DNA of 60,502 nt from CAZBWE01 sp964581905 (GTDB taxonomy: Bacteria; Planctomycetota; Phycisphaerae; Sedimentisphaerales; Anaerobacaceae), in assembly GCA_964581905.1 (NCBI GenBank), contig CAZOQJ010000002.1, forward strand, positions 1-60,502, given 5' to 3'. Position numbers and translations under genes: made by a program. Within the stretch, counting starts at the first letter, position 1; each line of letters opens with the position of its first letter. The notes beneath the pieces are model-generated. The model had not been told where the DNA came from. It ran no database searches and was given only the letters and a program-made list of their open reading frames with translations. Shown piece by piece: positions 42,383 to 51,815 of this stretch.

Positions 42383-42444
42383 GCACGGCTGGCCGGACAG
42401 CTCAATTGCGATAGCCGTTAGGCTGGAGCTGGCAAAGCCTGTGC
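42383..42444 (+). promoter_or_regulatory. Nested hairpin in leader of the TonB-receptor gene
   Basis: GCACGGCT (42383-42390) pairs with AGCC-T-GTGC (42436-42444, one bulge), CAGCTC (42398-42403) with GAGCTG (42426-42431), and AGCC (42413-42416) with GGCT (42421-42424). This gives a long interrupted stem ending 6 nt before the likely ribosome site. It does not match any riboswitch class I know; it may still regulate translation of the receptor. Confidence 0.45.
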
Positions 42445-42457
42445 TAAGTAGGGAGTA

Positions 42458-44683
42458 ATGATTATGGCTGGAAAATTAGTTACATTTAGTTTGAGAATTT
42501 TTGTTGTAGTGGCAATTTTCTGGAACGGCTTTGCTAAAGCGGTGGTACCTGAGAAGGAGCCGGAATTGTTTGAGATGACTATCGAGCAGTTGATGGAAGT
42601 AGAGGTTGCCGGAACTGCGACCCTAACAGAGGCCAAGCCCCGGCTGGTTCCGGCTGCTGTCACCGTCATAACGGAAGAGCAGATACAGGCCTCGGGCGCC
42701 CGCAGTCTGTTTGAGCTGCTGGATATTTACGTGCCGAACCTGCAGTGGTGGCACAATCACTGGGAACCGGACAATATGGGGCTTCGCGGTATCTTAAGCG
42801 ACCGCGACGATAAGTATCTGATTTTGGTTAATAACCGGGTTATGAATGAGCGTACCCATTTTGGCGCCCTAACCGAGCGAGACCTTGTGTTTATGCGGGA
42901 CATTCACCATATCGACGTAGTCCGCGGCCCGGGTTCTGCCTTGTACGGTCCGGGTGCGGTAGCTATGGTAATCAACATTATCACGCATAACTCCGAGACG
43001 TTCCAGGGCACGGAGATAACAGGCCGGCTTGGTGCCGTTGAGGAATTTTACTCGGGCGAGGTGAAACATGGACGCAAGTTTGATGATGGGGATGGCGGTT
43101 ACTTTATTTATGTCGGCGTAGCTAAATATCCAGGTGCCAGTGAGTATGACGCTCCTCAGATTTACGGAGTCGATTTTCCGGCGGCACCTGTTGATGACCC
43201 GGCGACACCTGAGGATGAGTCAGACTCACCAATGCCATGGGATAGTCTCCCAAAAGGTAATCCTTTAACGGGCGTGTCAATAAATGACGGACAGGCCGCA
43301 AGGGATATAGCACCTATGAAATTGTATGCCGAGTTAACAAAGGGCAGATGGAACTTCTGGGGGCGTTACACGCGAGGCGGAAAGATGATTTTCTGGCCTA
43401 CAGGACTTGTGGCCCGTGGGCCCTATGGCTGGTCTGGCAGTTGGGCACTGCCGCTCCAGGACAGCTTTTATGCTTATCAGCAGGCAACCGGCTTCGTCGG
43501 GTATAATAGAGAGTTTGGTGAGAAAACAAATCTGGAAGCATCTTTCAGCTATGATATGCTTGATTTTCAGCGGAGGATTCACAGCTGGTGGCAGGATGCA
43601 TCCAGTGAAAACAAGTATATAGGTAAGCTGGTAGTCCGGCATGACATCAACAAGAAGCATAAGATAGCAACAGGATTTGAGCTTTTGCACGGGGAATACG
43701 GCTATCCCAGTCACGGCTGGCCTAATATGCCCGCCCTCTCCAGCGCTTTAGGCTCTGCTATGCCTCGCTGGGGAACCAATATGTATTCAGTCTTTGGTGA
43801 GCATCAGTGGACGATTAGTGACCAGTTCACAACCTTTTTAGGTGTACGTTTTGACAAGCACAAATTTACCGACTGGATGTCTTCGCCGAGAGCGTCTGTT
43901 ATATATACGCCGAACGAAAAAGATACATTAAAGCTTATGTGGGCAAGGTCTGTCCGTGCAAACTACGAAGAGGAAATGAAAAAGGCTGAGGACCATTCTA
44001 GTCATCCTGAAAACCTTGAGAGTATTGAGGTTCGCTACGAGCGCAGGCACAGCAAAAGCCTTGACCTGGCTGTTTCGGTATTTAACTATTACCAGCTTGA
44101 GCTTATCGGCTGGTCGAATGCGGCAGGCGGACAGACGGTAGTTGGTACGATGAAAGACTGGGGTATTGAGCTGGAGGCCACGTATCATACGGAGCGCACA
44201 CGTGTGATGATTTCGCATAGTTATACCCAATTGACCGATTTTAAACTCGGTGACCCAAGCATGCTTTCAGCTGACCCGTTAATACAATTCAGCGCCCAAC
44301 CGTATAGTTATGGTGATGACCTGCAGAGATTCGCGAATCATGTCACCAAAATAATCGCACGGCACAAGCTGAATGAAAGATGGACGCTTGACGGCTCGCT
44401 GCGTATCTACTGGGGATATCCGGGTCTGAAAGACTACGCCGAGTATGTTGCAAACAGGAACGGCTATGCGCTTAACTGGGAGCGTTCATATCGCGCCAGT
44501 TACTTTCTGAACCTGGGTCTGCAGTATCAGCCGAAGGAGAATCTGACGTTCCGTGTTGACGGTTATAATCTGCTCGGGATACTCGATTGCGACTTCAACC
44601 ATCGCAACTACGGCGGCGAGGGCAGTGCTGATTACCGTTGCGCAGCACCGGCAGTGGGTGTGAGTGTGATTTACAAATTTTAG
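42458..44683 (+). CDS. TonB-dependent outer-membrane receptor
   Basis: A 741-residue receptor that imports a ligand across the outer membrane with energy from TonB. Signal peptide (about 1-28), then an early ELFEMTIEQLMEVEV segment, a plug domain (about 60-175: PAAVTVITEEQIQASGARSL, VRGPGSALYGPGAVAMVINI) and a beta-barrel with aromatic C-terminal strand (VIYKF). Ligand unknown. ATG 42458 has an AGGGAG site; a second ATG lies two codons later. The leader folds into a nested hairpin. No TonB/ExbBD genes are nearby. Confidence 0.9.
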   Translation: MIMAGKLVTFSLRIFVVVAIFWNGFAKAVVPEKEPELFEMTIEQLMEVEVAGTATLTEAKPRLVPAAVTVITEEQIQASGARSLFELLDIYVPNLQWWHNHWEPDNMGLRGILSDRDDKYLILVNNRVMNERTHFGALTERDLVFMRDIHHIDVVRGPGSALYGPGAVAMVINIITHNSETFQGTEITGRLGAVEEFYSGEVKHGRKFDDGDGGYFIYVGVAKYPGASEYDAPQIYGVDFPAAPVDDPATPEDESDSPMPWDSLPKGNPLTGVSINDGQAARDIAPMKLYAELTKGRWNFWGRYTRGGKMIFWPTGLVARGPYGWSGSWALPLQDSFYAYQQATGFVGYNREFGEKTNLEASFSYDMLDFQRRIHSWWQDASSENKYIGKLVVRHDINKKHKIATGFELLHGEYGYPSHGWPNMPALSSALGSAMPRWGTNMYSVFGEHQWTISDQFTTFLGVRFDKHKFTDWMSSPRASVIYTPNEKDTLKLMWARSVRANYEEEMKKAEDHSSHPENLESIEVRYERRHSKSLDLAVSVFNYYQLELIGWSNAAGGQTVVGTMKDWGIELEATYHTERTRVMISHSYTQLTDFKLGDPSMLSADPLIQFSAQPYSYGDDLQRFANHVTKIIARHKLNERWTLDGSLRIYWGYPGLKDYAEYVANRNGYALNWERSYRASYFLNLGLQYQPKENLTFRVDGYNLLGILDCDFNHRNYGGEGSADYRCAAPAVGVSVIYKF

Positions 44684-44745
44684 CCGCTTGCTGCGACGGA
44701 CGCAGCACGGCCAGACATGCCGAAATTTTTTATCGATTCCTTCAA

Positions 44746-44780
44746 CCTCTCCCGCGGATGCGGGAGAGGCCTTGTTATTA
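44746..44780 (+). terminator. Terminator after TonB receptor
   Basis: CCTCTCCCGC (44746-44755) pairs perfectly with GCGGGAGAGG (44760-44769) around a 4-base loop, followed by a moderately T-rich stretch (CCTTGTTATTAT). It lies about 60 bp after the stop codon. Confidence 0.8.
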
Positions 44781-44874
44781 TATAATAAGTATTGATTATT
44801 TATCCACCCCGTTAGAGACGTTTCCATTGTCTTTTTGAGGCCTTTTCGCTTGTGCCTTAACCAGCCGGGACTCT

Positions 44875-46752
44875 TTAGCTGGTCAAATCAAGCGGCGAGA
44901 TGTAATCGCCATATTTATCCTGAGCTGCTTTTAGGCGTTTGCGAGCCTTATCAAAGCTGTCATAGAGTATCTGGGGCGTATCAGGGACCTTTTCTTTGTA
45001 GATTTTCTCGACGCGGTCGAGCTTGGCAAGGTTTTCAGGTATGCGAACCGTGAACTGCTGGATGTAATCGGCCTGGTCGTATTGTGTATTGAGATGTTCT
45101 TTGAATAGTTTTGCCAAATCTTCATATTTTGGTATCAATCCGGTTGGAGTTTCGATTGCCTCAACATCGCCATTTGTGCGGAGTTCAGCCCAGAGAATCC
45201 AGACCTTCTTGTCGGCCATGCCGTTTAAGTATTTGCCGTCTTTACCCCTGAGAAAATAGTTGACCGAGAAAATAATCGGCGGCTTGTCAATGCCTTTGGC
45301 GAAATCCAGATTATTCTGGATATATCGCCCCAGCGGAATGGAGAGGAAATCGAGATTTGACATCAGATTGAAGGTTCTGACACCTTCTTTGCCGAGTGTT
45401 GCAGCGGTTGTTTCAGATTCCAGAGCGGCACCTTTTATAATGATACCTTCAGTCCAGTTGTAGGCTTGTTCAACAGGGACCCAGGTATCGCTGTCACGTC
45501 CACCGTAAACGATACCGCCGACTACAACACCCTCCGGGCCATCGAGTAACGGGTCACAGTTACTGAGGTCGGGGATGTTGAGGCAATAGCGAGCATTTTT
45601 GTGCGAGGCGGTAATTTCGTTGCCATCAGCGTCGGTTTTACCTTTATGCCATTGTCCGGAGTGGTTGATACCTTCTGTCGGCAATTCGGCACCCATTCCG
45701 AGCCAATGAGGTTTTTTCTTGTTATCAATTAAAACATTGGAGAAGATAACTTCACAGGGGCTTGTCAGGGCTTCATAAATAATCGGGTCATCTTCGGCGC
45801 TGACGTCGCGAATGATGCCGAAGATACCTTTTTCAACATTTACGCAGCGGGCTTGGCCATTCTTTTTTCGTAAGTAGGCAATGTCGTCGCCGACGATGGT
45901 TTGCCCGGGCAGCATTGAGGTCGATGTCTTGCCGCAGGCTGATGGAAATGCGCCGGCGAAGTATGTCACGCGCCCACCCGGGCCGTGAGCGCCCATCAAG
46001 AACATATGCTCGGCGAGCCAGCCCTCGTTTGATGCCTTATTTATAGCCAGTCGCAGGGCCAATTTTTTCAGGCCTATTGTGTTGCCGCCATACTGGGTGT
46101 TGACACTGTAAACAAGATTCTCTTCGAGGTCGATATAGACCCGGCGTTTGTCGATATTTTTGCTAACGGCATTTTCAAGCTCGCCTTCAGAGTGAATGAA
46201 CCTGAAAAAATCGGGTGAAGAGCCGATTTTTTTGAATTGCTCGTATCCAGGCCGGTAAAGGATGATTTCGCTATGAGCAACATAGGGCGAATCGGTTATC
46301 TGAATACAGGGGATAGAGAAATCCGAATCCAGTGGGCCCAGGCAGAAAAAGCAAATTAGCATCTCCCGGCCGACCATCGAGTCTTTCAAGAATGAGCGGA
46401 CCTCTTCGACACCCTCTTTTTTGTTGATGGAGTTAAGACTTTCGCCTAATTGTGAGCCGGGTGGTAATAAATACTTTGTTCTGGCTTTATCGCGGGCCTG
46501 GTCGTGATATCCATCAAAGTGACAGGTATGGCCGGGGATATCCAGCGGGAGCTCTTCGCCATTCTTTATGGCTAATTCACGAATATAAGCATTGTCAGCG
46601 TCTGAACCGCTGCAGACAAAGACAGAAGCCGGCTGTGTTAGCTCAATCGCATCTGCCACAAACTCGTGCATCTTGGGATTATCCAGAGCAGCAAGCTTTT
46701 TGTAATTCTCTGCCGTTAATTTATCCTGTAATAATACTTTTGCCGTACTCAT
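44875..46752 (-). CDS. pckG: Phosphoenolpyruvate carboxykinase (GTP)
   Basis: Interconverts oxaloacetate and phosphoenolpyruvate with GTP/GDP, the entry to gluconeogenesis. At 625 residues it is the GTP-type enzyme. Visible: the P-loop-like FPSACGKTS, MGAHGPGGRVTYF before it, substrate/metal loop LEENLVYSVNTQYGGNTIGLKK (read in parts), and the ATP/GTP-side NYFLRGKDG. It has its own promoter (46806-46834) and no operon partners. Confidence 0.95.
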   Translation of the reverse strand: MSTAKVLLQDKLTAENYKKLAALDNPKMHEFVADAIELTQPASVFVCSGSDADNAYIRELAIKNGEELPLDIPGHTCHFDGYHDQARDKARTKYLLPPGSQLGESLNSINKKEGVEEVRSFLKDSMVGREMLICFFCLGPLDSDFSIPCIQITDSPYVAHSEIILYRPGYEQFKKIGSSPDFFRFIHSEGELENAVSKNIDKRRVYIDLEENLVYSVNTQYGGNTIGLKKLALRLAINKASNEGWLAEHMFLMGAHGPGGRVTYFAGAFPSACGKTSTSMLPGQTIVGDDIAYLRKKNGQARCVNVEKGIFGIIRDVSAEDDPIIYEALTSPCEVIFSNVLIDNKKKPHWLGMGAELPTEGINHSGQWHKGKTDADGNEITASHKNARYCLNIPDLSNCDPLLDGPEGVVVGGIVYGGRDSDTWVPVEQAYNWTEGIIIKGAALESETTAATLGKEGVRTFNLMSNLDFLSIPLGRYIQNNLDFAKGIDKPPIIFSVNYFLRGKDGKYLNGMADKKVWILWAELRTNGDVEAIETPTGLIPKYEDLAKLFKEHLNTQYDQADYIQQFTVRIPENLAKLDRVEKIYKEKVPDTPQILYDSFDKARKRLKAAQDKYGDYISPLDLTS

Positions 46753-46805
46753 GTCGTATCATTACCTCCTTAAAAACTAATTATAGTTCAAAAAAAAACC
46801 GAGGC

Positions 46806-46834
46806 ATTTTAGCTTGAGAATCAGCGTGCGTCAA
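46806..46834 (-). promoter_or_regulatory. Promoter for pckG
   Basis: Read on the minus strand, TTGACG (46834-46829) and TAAAAT (46811-46806) are 17 bp apart. It lies about 55 bp before the pckG ATG. Confidence 0.65.
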
Positions 46835-47022
46835 CTTGTTTTTTGGCTTTTTGCACGGTGCTATTGCTGGTAACAGTTACTCCGCAGCTTGTATAGAGTG
46901 CTTAGTCAGCCGGTGTTTGATATTATCACCAGCCCGATATTTCTTTTGAAAATACCGTCAAGTACCTCACAAAACCTATTTGAGGTACTGATATCGCCTG
47001 TATAACTTCTATCCGAGGGAAG

Positions 47023-47550
47023 CTAAAAAGCGCCCCAATCCTGTTTTCCCGGGACGTAATAGCTCGGACAAATAAAGCGGAACATATTTGCAATCTTTCT
47101 TGCTTTGGCGAGATTGGCTTCATCCTCGGCTTGCATTGCAGCGAGTTTATCGCCAAAGACTTCCTGAAAATACTCATCGGCGGCCTTGTTCCTCTCCTCT
47201 TCAGTTTTGAAAAGACTGCGTATTTTCCCTAACTCACCGGCATCAAGCCAGAAGCCGCCACAGCCCGGACACTCATCGACCTCGACCCGCTTTTTGACAC
47301 TGAAAAAGTGCCTCATCATCACAACATTGTTGCACTTCGGACATTTCAACTGTTTTGTACGGTCGATGGTTACACTTTCATCTCGTTCGGTTTCTAACAG
47401 CTGCTCTCCTGCCGACTCATGCGGCTCATCGAATTTTTTCAGTTCAAAATTATCGAACCATATTCCTCCACAGCCGCCCTTGCATACATCGACCGTAATG
47501 TCTCCAGCAGTCATCTGCTGTAACTGTTTTCCGCATACTGGACATTCCAT
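47023..47550 (-). CDS. Double zinc-ribbon (zf-TFIIB) protein
   Basis: A 175-residue soluble protein with two TFIIB-type zinc ribbons: MECPVCGKQL ... CKGGCGGIWFDNFEL (about 1-40) and LKCPKCNN ... DECPGCGGFWLDAGEL (about 68-108), followed by a helical C-terminal part. These two-ribbon proteins are common in bacteria and poorly understood; nucleic-acid binding is likely. Start ATG 47550 has a GGGAGG site, against a weaker upstream start at 47568. Confidence 0.85.
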   Translation of the reverse strand: MECPVCGKQLQQMTAGDITVDVCKGGCGGIWFDNFELKKFDEPHESAGEQLLETERDESVTIDRTKQLKCPKCNNVVMMRHFFSVKKRVEVDECPGCGGFWLDAGELGKIRSLFKTEEERNKAADEYFQEVFGDKLAAMQAEDEANLAKARKIANMFRFICPSYYVPGKQDWGAF

Positions 47551-47703
47551 AGGTTTTTGTCCTCCCAAAAAGGTTTAATAAAGCATAAATTATTCTATCG
47601 GCCGTTTAGGATAATCCAAATCCACCGCTGCGTCAAAATAAAACGAGACAATCCCACAAATATTGGCCTTCAAAATGAATAACAGCGAAGTGGAAAAATG
47701 GGT

Positions 47704-47732
47704 TTGACGGTGGCTTGTAGTGATATTATACT
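47704..47732 (+). promoter_or_regulatory. Promoter for guaB-guaA
   Basis: TTGACG (47704-47709) and TATACT (47727-47732) lie 17 bp apart, close to the sigma70 consensus, about 45 bp before the guaB start. Confidence 0.72.
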
Positions 47733-47776
47733 GGCGTACCTTAAAGTTAGGTGGCGACTGATTTTGGAGAGAAAAA

Positions 47777-49273
47777 ATGGACAAGAAGACCTCTACTAAG
47801 CAGAAAACCAGCAAGATTATCGCTGATGGTATAACCTTCGATGATGTGCTGTTGATACCCGCCAAAAGCGATTTTGTGCCAAGCCAGGCCGATACCAGCA
47901 CCAAACTGAGCAAAAATATCAGTATAAATATCCCGATTATCTCCGCTGCGATGGATACCGTTACCGAAGCACAACTGGCCATAGCGCTGGCCCAAGAGGG
48001 CGGGATCGGCATCGTCCACAAGAATCTTACAATCGAGGCACAGAAAAGAGAGGTCGCAAAGGTCAAACGCTCCGAGCACGGAGTGATTCTTGACCCCGTA
48101 ACGCTGTCCCCCGACGAACCCGTCAGAAGGGCGCAGGAGCTGATGAACGAGCAGAACGTCTCCGGCATACCTATTGTCGAAGGCAAAAAGCTCGCAGGAA
48201 TTCTGACCCGCAGGGATTTGAAGTTCCTCAAAGACTACGATGTCAAGATAAGCTCTGTAATGGTAAAGGATAACCTTGTTACCGGTCCAGCCGGCACGAC
48301 ACTCGAACAGGCAAAAGAGATTCTGCAAAAGCATAAGGTTGAGAAGCTCCTTTTAGTAAATAAAGATAACGAACTGGCAGGCCTGATTACCATGAGGGAC
48401 ATTGACCGTGTTCAGCAATATCCCAGAGCTGCCAGGGATAAGCGTGGCAGCCTCCGAGTCGGCGCCGCGGTCAGCGTCCATGAGTACGAACGAATCGAGG
48501 CCCTGATTACTGCCGATGTCGATATTATCGTTGTCGATACCGCTCACGGCCATTCTCAAAATGTTATTGATACTGTTAAGAAAATCAAGGCCGATTATGA
48601 TATTGACGTGATTGCAGGTAACATCGCCACCGCTGAGGCGACGGAGGATTTGATAGCAGCTGGTGCAGATGCAGTGAAAGTTGGCATCGGCCCAGGTGCA
48701 ATTTGTACTACCAGAATAATTTCTGGTGTAGGAGTGCCTCAAATATCTGCGATAATGAACTGCGTCCAGGCGGCGCAGAAGCATAATGTTCCCGTTATTG
48801 CCGACGGCGGAATAAGACAATCGGGCGATATAACCAAGGCAATTGCTGCAGGGGCTTCGAGCGTAATGATAGGTTCATTGTTTGCGGGTCTAAAGGAAAG
48901 TCCAGGTCAGTTAGTTATCTATAAAGGAAGGCAGTTCAAAGAATACAGGGGGATGGGGTCTTTGGGGGCAATGGTCAAAGGTTCAGCGGAAAGATATGGG
49001 CAGAGAAGCTCGACCGAGCAAAACAAGCTTGTACCCGAAGGCGTAGAAGGACGGGTGCCATACCGTGGAGCGCTCGGCTGCTTTGTCTATCAGCTCGTTG
49101 GTGGACTGCGGGCCGGTATGGGCTATTGTGGGGCACGGACTATCGAAGAGCTAAAAAAGAAAGGCCGGTTTGTTTGTATAAGCCATGCATCAGCTGCCGA
49201 GTCACATCCGCACGATATACAGATAACCAAGGAAGCACCGAATTATTCGGCGGCTGTACCTTTTGAAGATTAG
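47777..49273 (+). CDS. guaB: Inosine-5'-monophosphate dehydrogenase
   Basis: Oxidises IMP to XMP with NAD+, the rate-limiting step to GMP. The 498-residue protein has the catalytic barrel split by two CBS domains (about 105-225). Signatures: GITFDDVLLIPA near the start, SAAMDTVTEAQLAIALAQEGGIG, the catalytic Cys in GIGPGAICTTR, then ADGGIRQSGDI and YRGMGSLGAM. guaA follows 35 bp later, so both steps to GMP are in one unit. Confidence 0.96.
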   Translation: MDKKTSTKQKTSKIIADGITFDDVLLIPAKSDFVPSQADTSTKLSKNISINIPIISAAMDTVTEAQLAIALAQEGGIGIVHKNLTIEAQKREVAKVKRSEHGVILDPVTLSPDEPVRRAQELMNEQNVSGIPIVEGKKLAGILTRRDLKFLKDYDVKISSVMVKDNLVTGPAGTTLEQAKEILQKHKVEKLLLVNKDNELAGLITMRDIDRVQQYPRAARDKRGSLRVGAAVSVHEYERIEALITADVDIIVVDTAHGHSQNVIDTVKKIKADYDIDVIAGNIATAEATEDLIAAGADAVKVGIGPGAICTTRIISGVGVPQISAIMNCVQAAQKHNVPVIADGGIRQSGDITKAIAAGASSVMIGSLFAGLKESPGQLVIYKGRQFKEYRGMGSLGAMVKGSAERYGQRSSTEQNKLVPEGVEGRVPYRGALGCFVYQLVGGLRAGMGYCGARTIEELKKKGRFVCISHASAAESHPHDIQITKEAPNYSAAVPFED

Positions 49274-49308
49274 CATGTGCTCTGTGTTCTGTCTTTTAGT
49301 TATAAATT

Positions 49309-50850
49309 ATGTACCATGAGACAATAGCCATTCTTGATTTTGGAAGTCAATACTGCCAGTTGATAACCCGGCGTGTTAGAGAACAAAATGTGTATTCACA
49401 GATTTTCCCAGCGGGTACGACTGCGGAAGAGTTGTCACGATTACCGGTCAAGGGATTGATACTTTCAGGCGGCCCTGCAAGTGTCTATGAAAAAAATGCT
49501 CCCGGGTGCGATGAGAAAATTTTCGAGCTGGGCGTGCCGGTTCTGGGTATCTGCTACGGGATGCAGCTTGGCTGTCAGATTTTGGGTGCGAAAATTATTG
49601 CCGCCCGGAGGCACGAGTATGGCAGAACAAATTTGTCAATCCTTGATAAAAGTGATTTGTTTACGAATATGCCGGATTCGACCACGGTCTGGGCCAGTCA
49701 TGGCGACCAGGTTGATAAATTAAGCGGTGATTTTGTCGCCTTGGCAGCCACACCTACCTGTCCTTTCGCATCGATTAGACATAAGAAAAAGAAGTTTTTT
49801 GGTGTTCAGTTCCACCCTGAGGTTGCGCATACGCCGAAGGGCTCAACAATCTTACAGAACTTCCTCTATGACATTTGTGATTGCAGCGGTGACTGGAAGA
49901 TGAGCGACTTTGTCAGTGAGAGTGTCGAAGCGATTCGCGAAAAAGTTGGTGATGCTACGGTGATATGCGGCCTGAGCGGCGGGGTGGACTCTTCAGTTAC
50001 TGCTTCTTTGCTTCACAAGGCGATAGGCGAGCAGCTTATATGTATTTTTGTGGATAATGGTCTTCTGCGAAGAAACGAACGCGCAGAGGTCGAGTCAACT
50101 TTTCGAGACCATTTTCACATAGACCTTCGGGTTATAGACTGGTCAAAGCAGTTTTTATCAGCCCTGGCAGGCGTAACAGAGCCACAGCAAAAACGAAAAA
50201 TTATTGGCTCAGAGTTTATCAAGGCCTTCAAATCCGAATCCTCGAAGATTGCCGATGCGAAATTTCTTGCTCAGGGGACACTTTATCCTGATGTTATCGA
50301 ATCGGGCTGCAAGGACGGCAACCCCGCGGCGAATATAAAAATCCATCACAATGTGGGCGGATTACCTGCTGAACTCGGTTTTGAGCTGATTGAGCCGTTG
50401 CGGGACTTGTTCAAAGATGAGGTACGCTTTGTCGGCGAATATCTGGGACTGCCGGAAGATGTTGTCTGGCGGCACCCTTTCCCTGGCCCCGGGCTGGCGG
50501 TGAGAATTATCGGAGAAGTTACGCAGCAAAGATTGCGGGTCCTGTGGGCCGCCGATGAAATCCTCATTGATGAGATAAAATCAGCAGGGCTGTATAGAAA
50601 AATCTCGCAGGCCCTTGTGGTACTGGTGCCGGTCTCAACAGTTGGAGTAATGGGCGATGAGCGAAGTTACGAAAACGTTATTGCCGTCAGGGCGGTGGAG
50701 ACACCCGATTTTATGACTGCTGATTTTTCGCAGATTCCCTATGAGGTGCTTGGCGTGATATCCGGCAGAATCATAAATGAGGTTCGTGGTGTCAATCGTG
50801 TCGTCTATGATATTTCCAGCAAGCCGCCGGCAACAATCGAATGGGAGTAG
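49309..50850 (+). CDS. guaA: GMP synthase (glutamine-hydrolysing)
   Basis: Makes GMP from XMP, ATP and glutamine. The N-terminal glutaminase (1-190) holds the nucleophile Cys in GICYGMQLG and the His/Glu pair in QFHPEV. The ATP-pyrophosphatase domain starts with LSGGVDSSV (about 225-233), and the C-terminal dimerisation domain ends in the usual KPPATIEWE. Length (513) is normal. The gene lies just downstream of guaB under the same promoter. Confidence 0.96.
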   Translation: MYHETIAILDFGSQYCQLITRRVREQNVYSQIFPAGTTAEELSRLPVKGLILSGGPASVYEKNAPGCDEKIFELGVPVLGICYGMQLGCQILGAKIIAARRHEYGRTNLSILDKSDLFTNMPDSTTVWASHGDQVDKLSGDFVALAATPTCPFASIRHKKKKFFGVQFHPEVAHTPKGSTILQNFLYDICDCSGDWKMSDFVSESVEAIREKVGDATVICGLSGGVDSSVTASLLHKAIGEQLICIFVDNGLLRRNERAEVESTFRDHFHIDLRVIDWSKQFLSALAGVTEPQQKRKIIGSEFIKAFKSESSKIADAKFLAQGTLYPDVIESGCKDGNPAANIKIHHNVGGLPAELGFELIEPLRDLFKDEVRFVGEYLGLPEDVVWRHPFPGPGLAVRIIGEVTQQRLRVLWAADEILIDEIKSAGLYRKISQALVVLVPVSTVGVMGDERSYENVIAVRAVETPDFMTADFSQIPYEVLGVISGRIINEVRGVNRVVYDISSKPPATIEWE

Positions 50851-50995
50851 TGTTTCTTCTTGCGTAGAAGGTAATGTATATCCTTTGATTTGGCTTGTTT
50901 TTGGATTCTCAGAGCGGGGCAGTGCACAGACAATAGGTCACAGGCCGCAGATTAGAAGCAGGAATAATGAATTGTGAAAAAAAAGTTCTTAACAA

Positions 50996-51024
50996 TTGTT
51001 TAGTTAATTGACCGATGCTATAAT
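50996..51024 (+). promoter_or_regulatory. Promoter for the mlaC-RND-mlaA unit
   Basis: TTGTTT (50996-51001) and a perfect TATAAT (51019-51024) are separated by 17 bp. The start of transcription would be near 51031, leaving a 150-nt leader that contains a short open frame. Confidence 0.65.
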
Positions 51025-51140
51025 TTAAGCGTGATAAGGCCAGGAGAACATATTGGGCTGCAACTAAAGCAGACCTCGTTTTTGAAAAAGACATATTCGG
51101 ACCCTGTATCGTAGCCTGCACGACAGGGAGGTATAAAATT

Positions 51141-51170
51141 ATGGTTTTTAAGAGGCTACAAACGAAATAA
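51141..51170 (+). CDS. Possible 9-codon leader peptide before mlaC (MVFKRLQTK)
   Basis: An ATG with a strong GGGAGG site (51126-51131) opens a 9-codon frame that ends 10 bp before the mlaC ATG, which itself has no clear ribosome site. Translation of mlaC could depend on ribosomes reaching it through this leader. Confidence 0.35.
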   Translation: MVFKRLQTK

Positions 51171-51180
51171 TCGATATATT

Positions 51181-51786
51181 ATGAAAAAATTTTGGTTTGT
51201 TCTTTTATTTTTGTTAGTTACGTCTCAGGCCATTAGCGCAGATGATAAGGCCCCGAATGACCCGAACGACCCAAACGAGCCGAGCGGGCTTTTGTTTGTC
51301 AAGTGGAATGCTGTTATTTCAATCCTGCAGAATAAGAGCATCGATAGGAAAGCAAAAGAAACGCAAATTGATAAAATCGTAAGTCCGTACTTTGATTTCC
51401 CCATGATGTCTAAACTTGCTTTGGGGAGGAAACATTGGCCCAAATTGACCCCACAACAAGGTGAGAAATTCACCCGGCTTTTTACCGAGCGGCTTAAGAC
51501 ATCATATCGGAACAAAATCTCACTTTATAGGGATGAAAAAGTTCTTATCAAACAAAAAGAACAAAAAAAGGACACTATATATGTTCCAATGGAGCTGATA
51601 TCCAGAAACGGTAAGATGGATGTACTATACAAGTTTCGCAGGGCGGACAAATGCTGGAAAATCTATGATGTGGAAATACAGGGCGTGAGTATTCTTCTGA
51701 CCTACCGTTCACAATTCAACGATATCCTAAGCCACGGCACTGTTCAGGACCTTTTTTCCCGTCTGGAGAAGCCGCCGGATAGTTAA
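51181..51786 (+). CDS. mlaC: MlaC-type periplasmic phospholipid carrier
   Basis: A 201-residue exported protein of the MlaC/Ttg2D family, which shuttles phospholipids between outer and inner membrane. Signal peptide 1-20, a short Asn/Asp/Pro-rich linker, then the family pattern: SPYFDFPMMSKLALGRKHW, LTPQQGEKFTRLFTERL with an aromatic after it, a VPMELI strand and W-K-I-Y-DVEIQGVSI. The inner-membrane ABC part (MlaDEF) is absent; instead an RND transporter follows, then mlaA, an arrangement that suggests an RND pump replaces the ABC pump. Confidence 0.88.
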   Translation: MKKFWFVLLFLLVTSQAISADDKAPNDPNDPNEPSGLLFVKWNAVISILQNKSIDRKAKETQIDKIVSPYFDFPMMSKLALGRKHWPKLTPQQGEKFTRLFTERLKTSYRNKISLYRDEKVLIKQKEQKKDTIYVPMELISRNGKMDVLYKFRRADKCWKIYDVEIQGVSILLTYRSQFNDILSHGTVQDLFSRLEKPPDS

Positions 51787-51815
51787 CTACCCAATTTGCA
51801 GGGTTGACAGCTATT

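Noticed and set aside
42361..42457. c-di-GMP or cobalamin riboswitch before the TonB receptor
   Set aside because: Some words resemble GEMM parts, but their order and the conserved cores do not fit; no B12 box is seen. Kept only as an unclassified hairpin leader.
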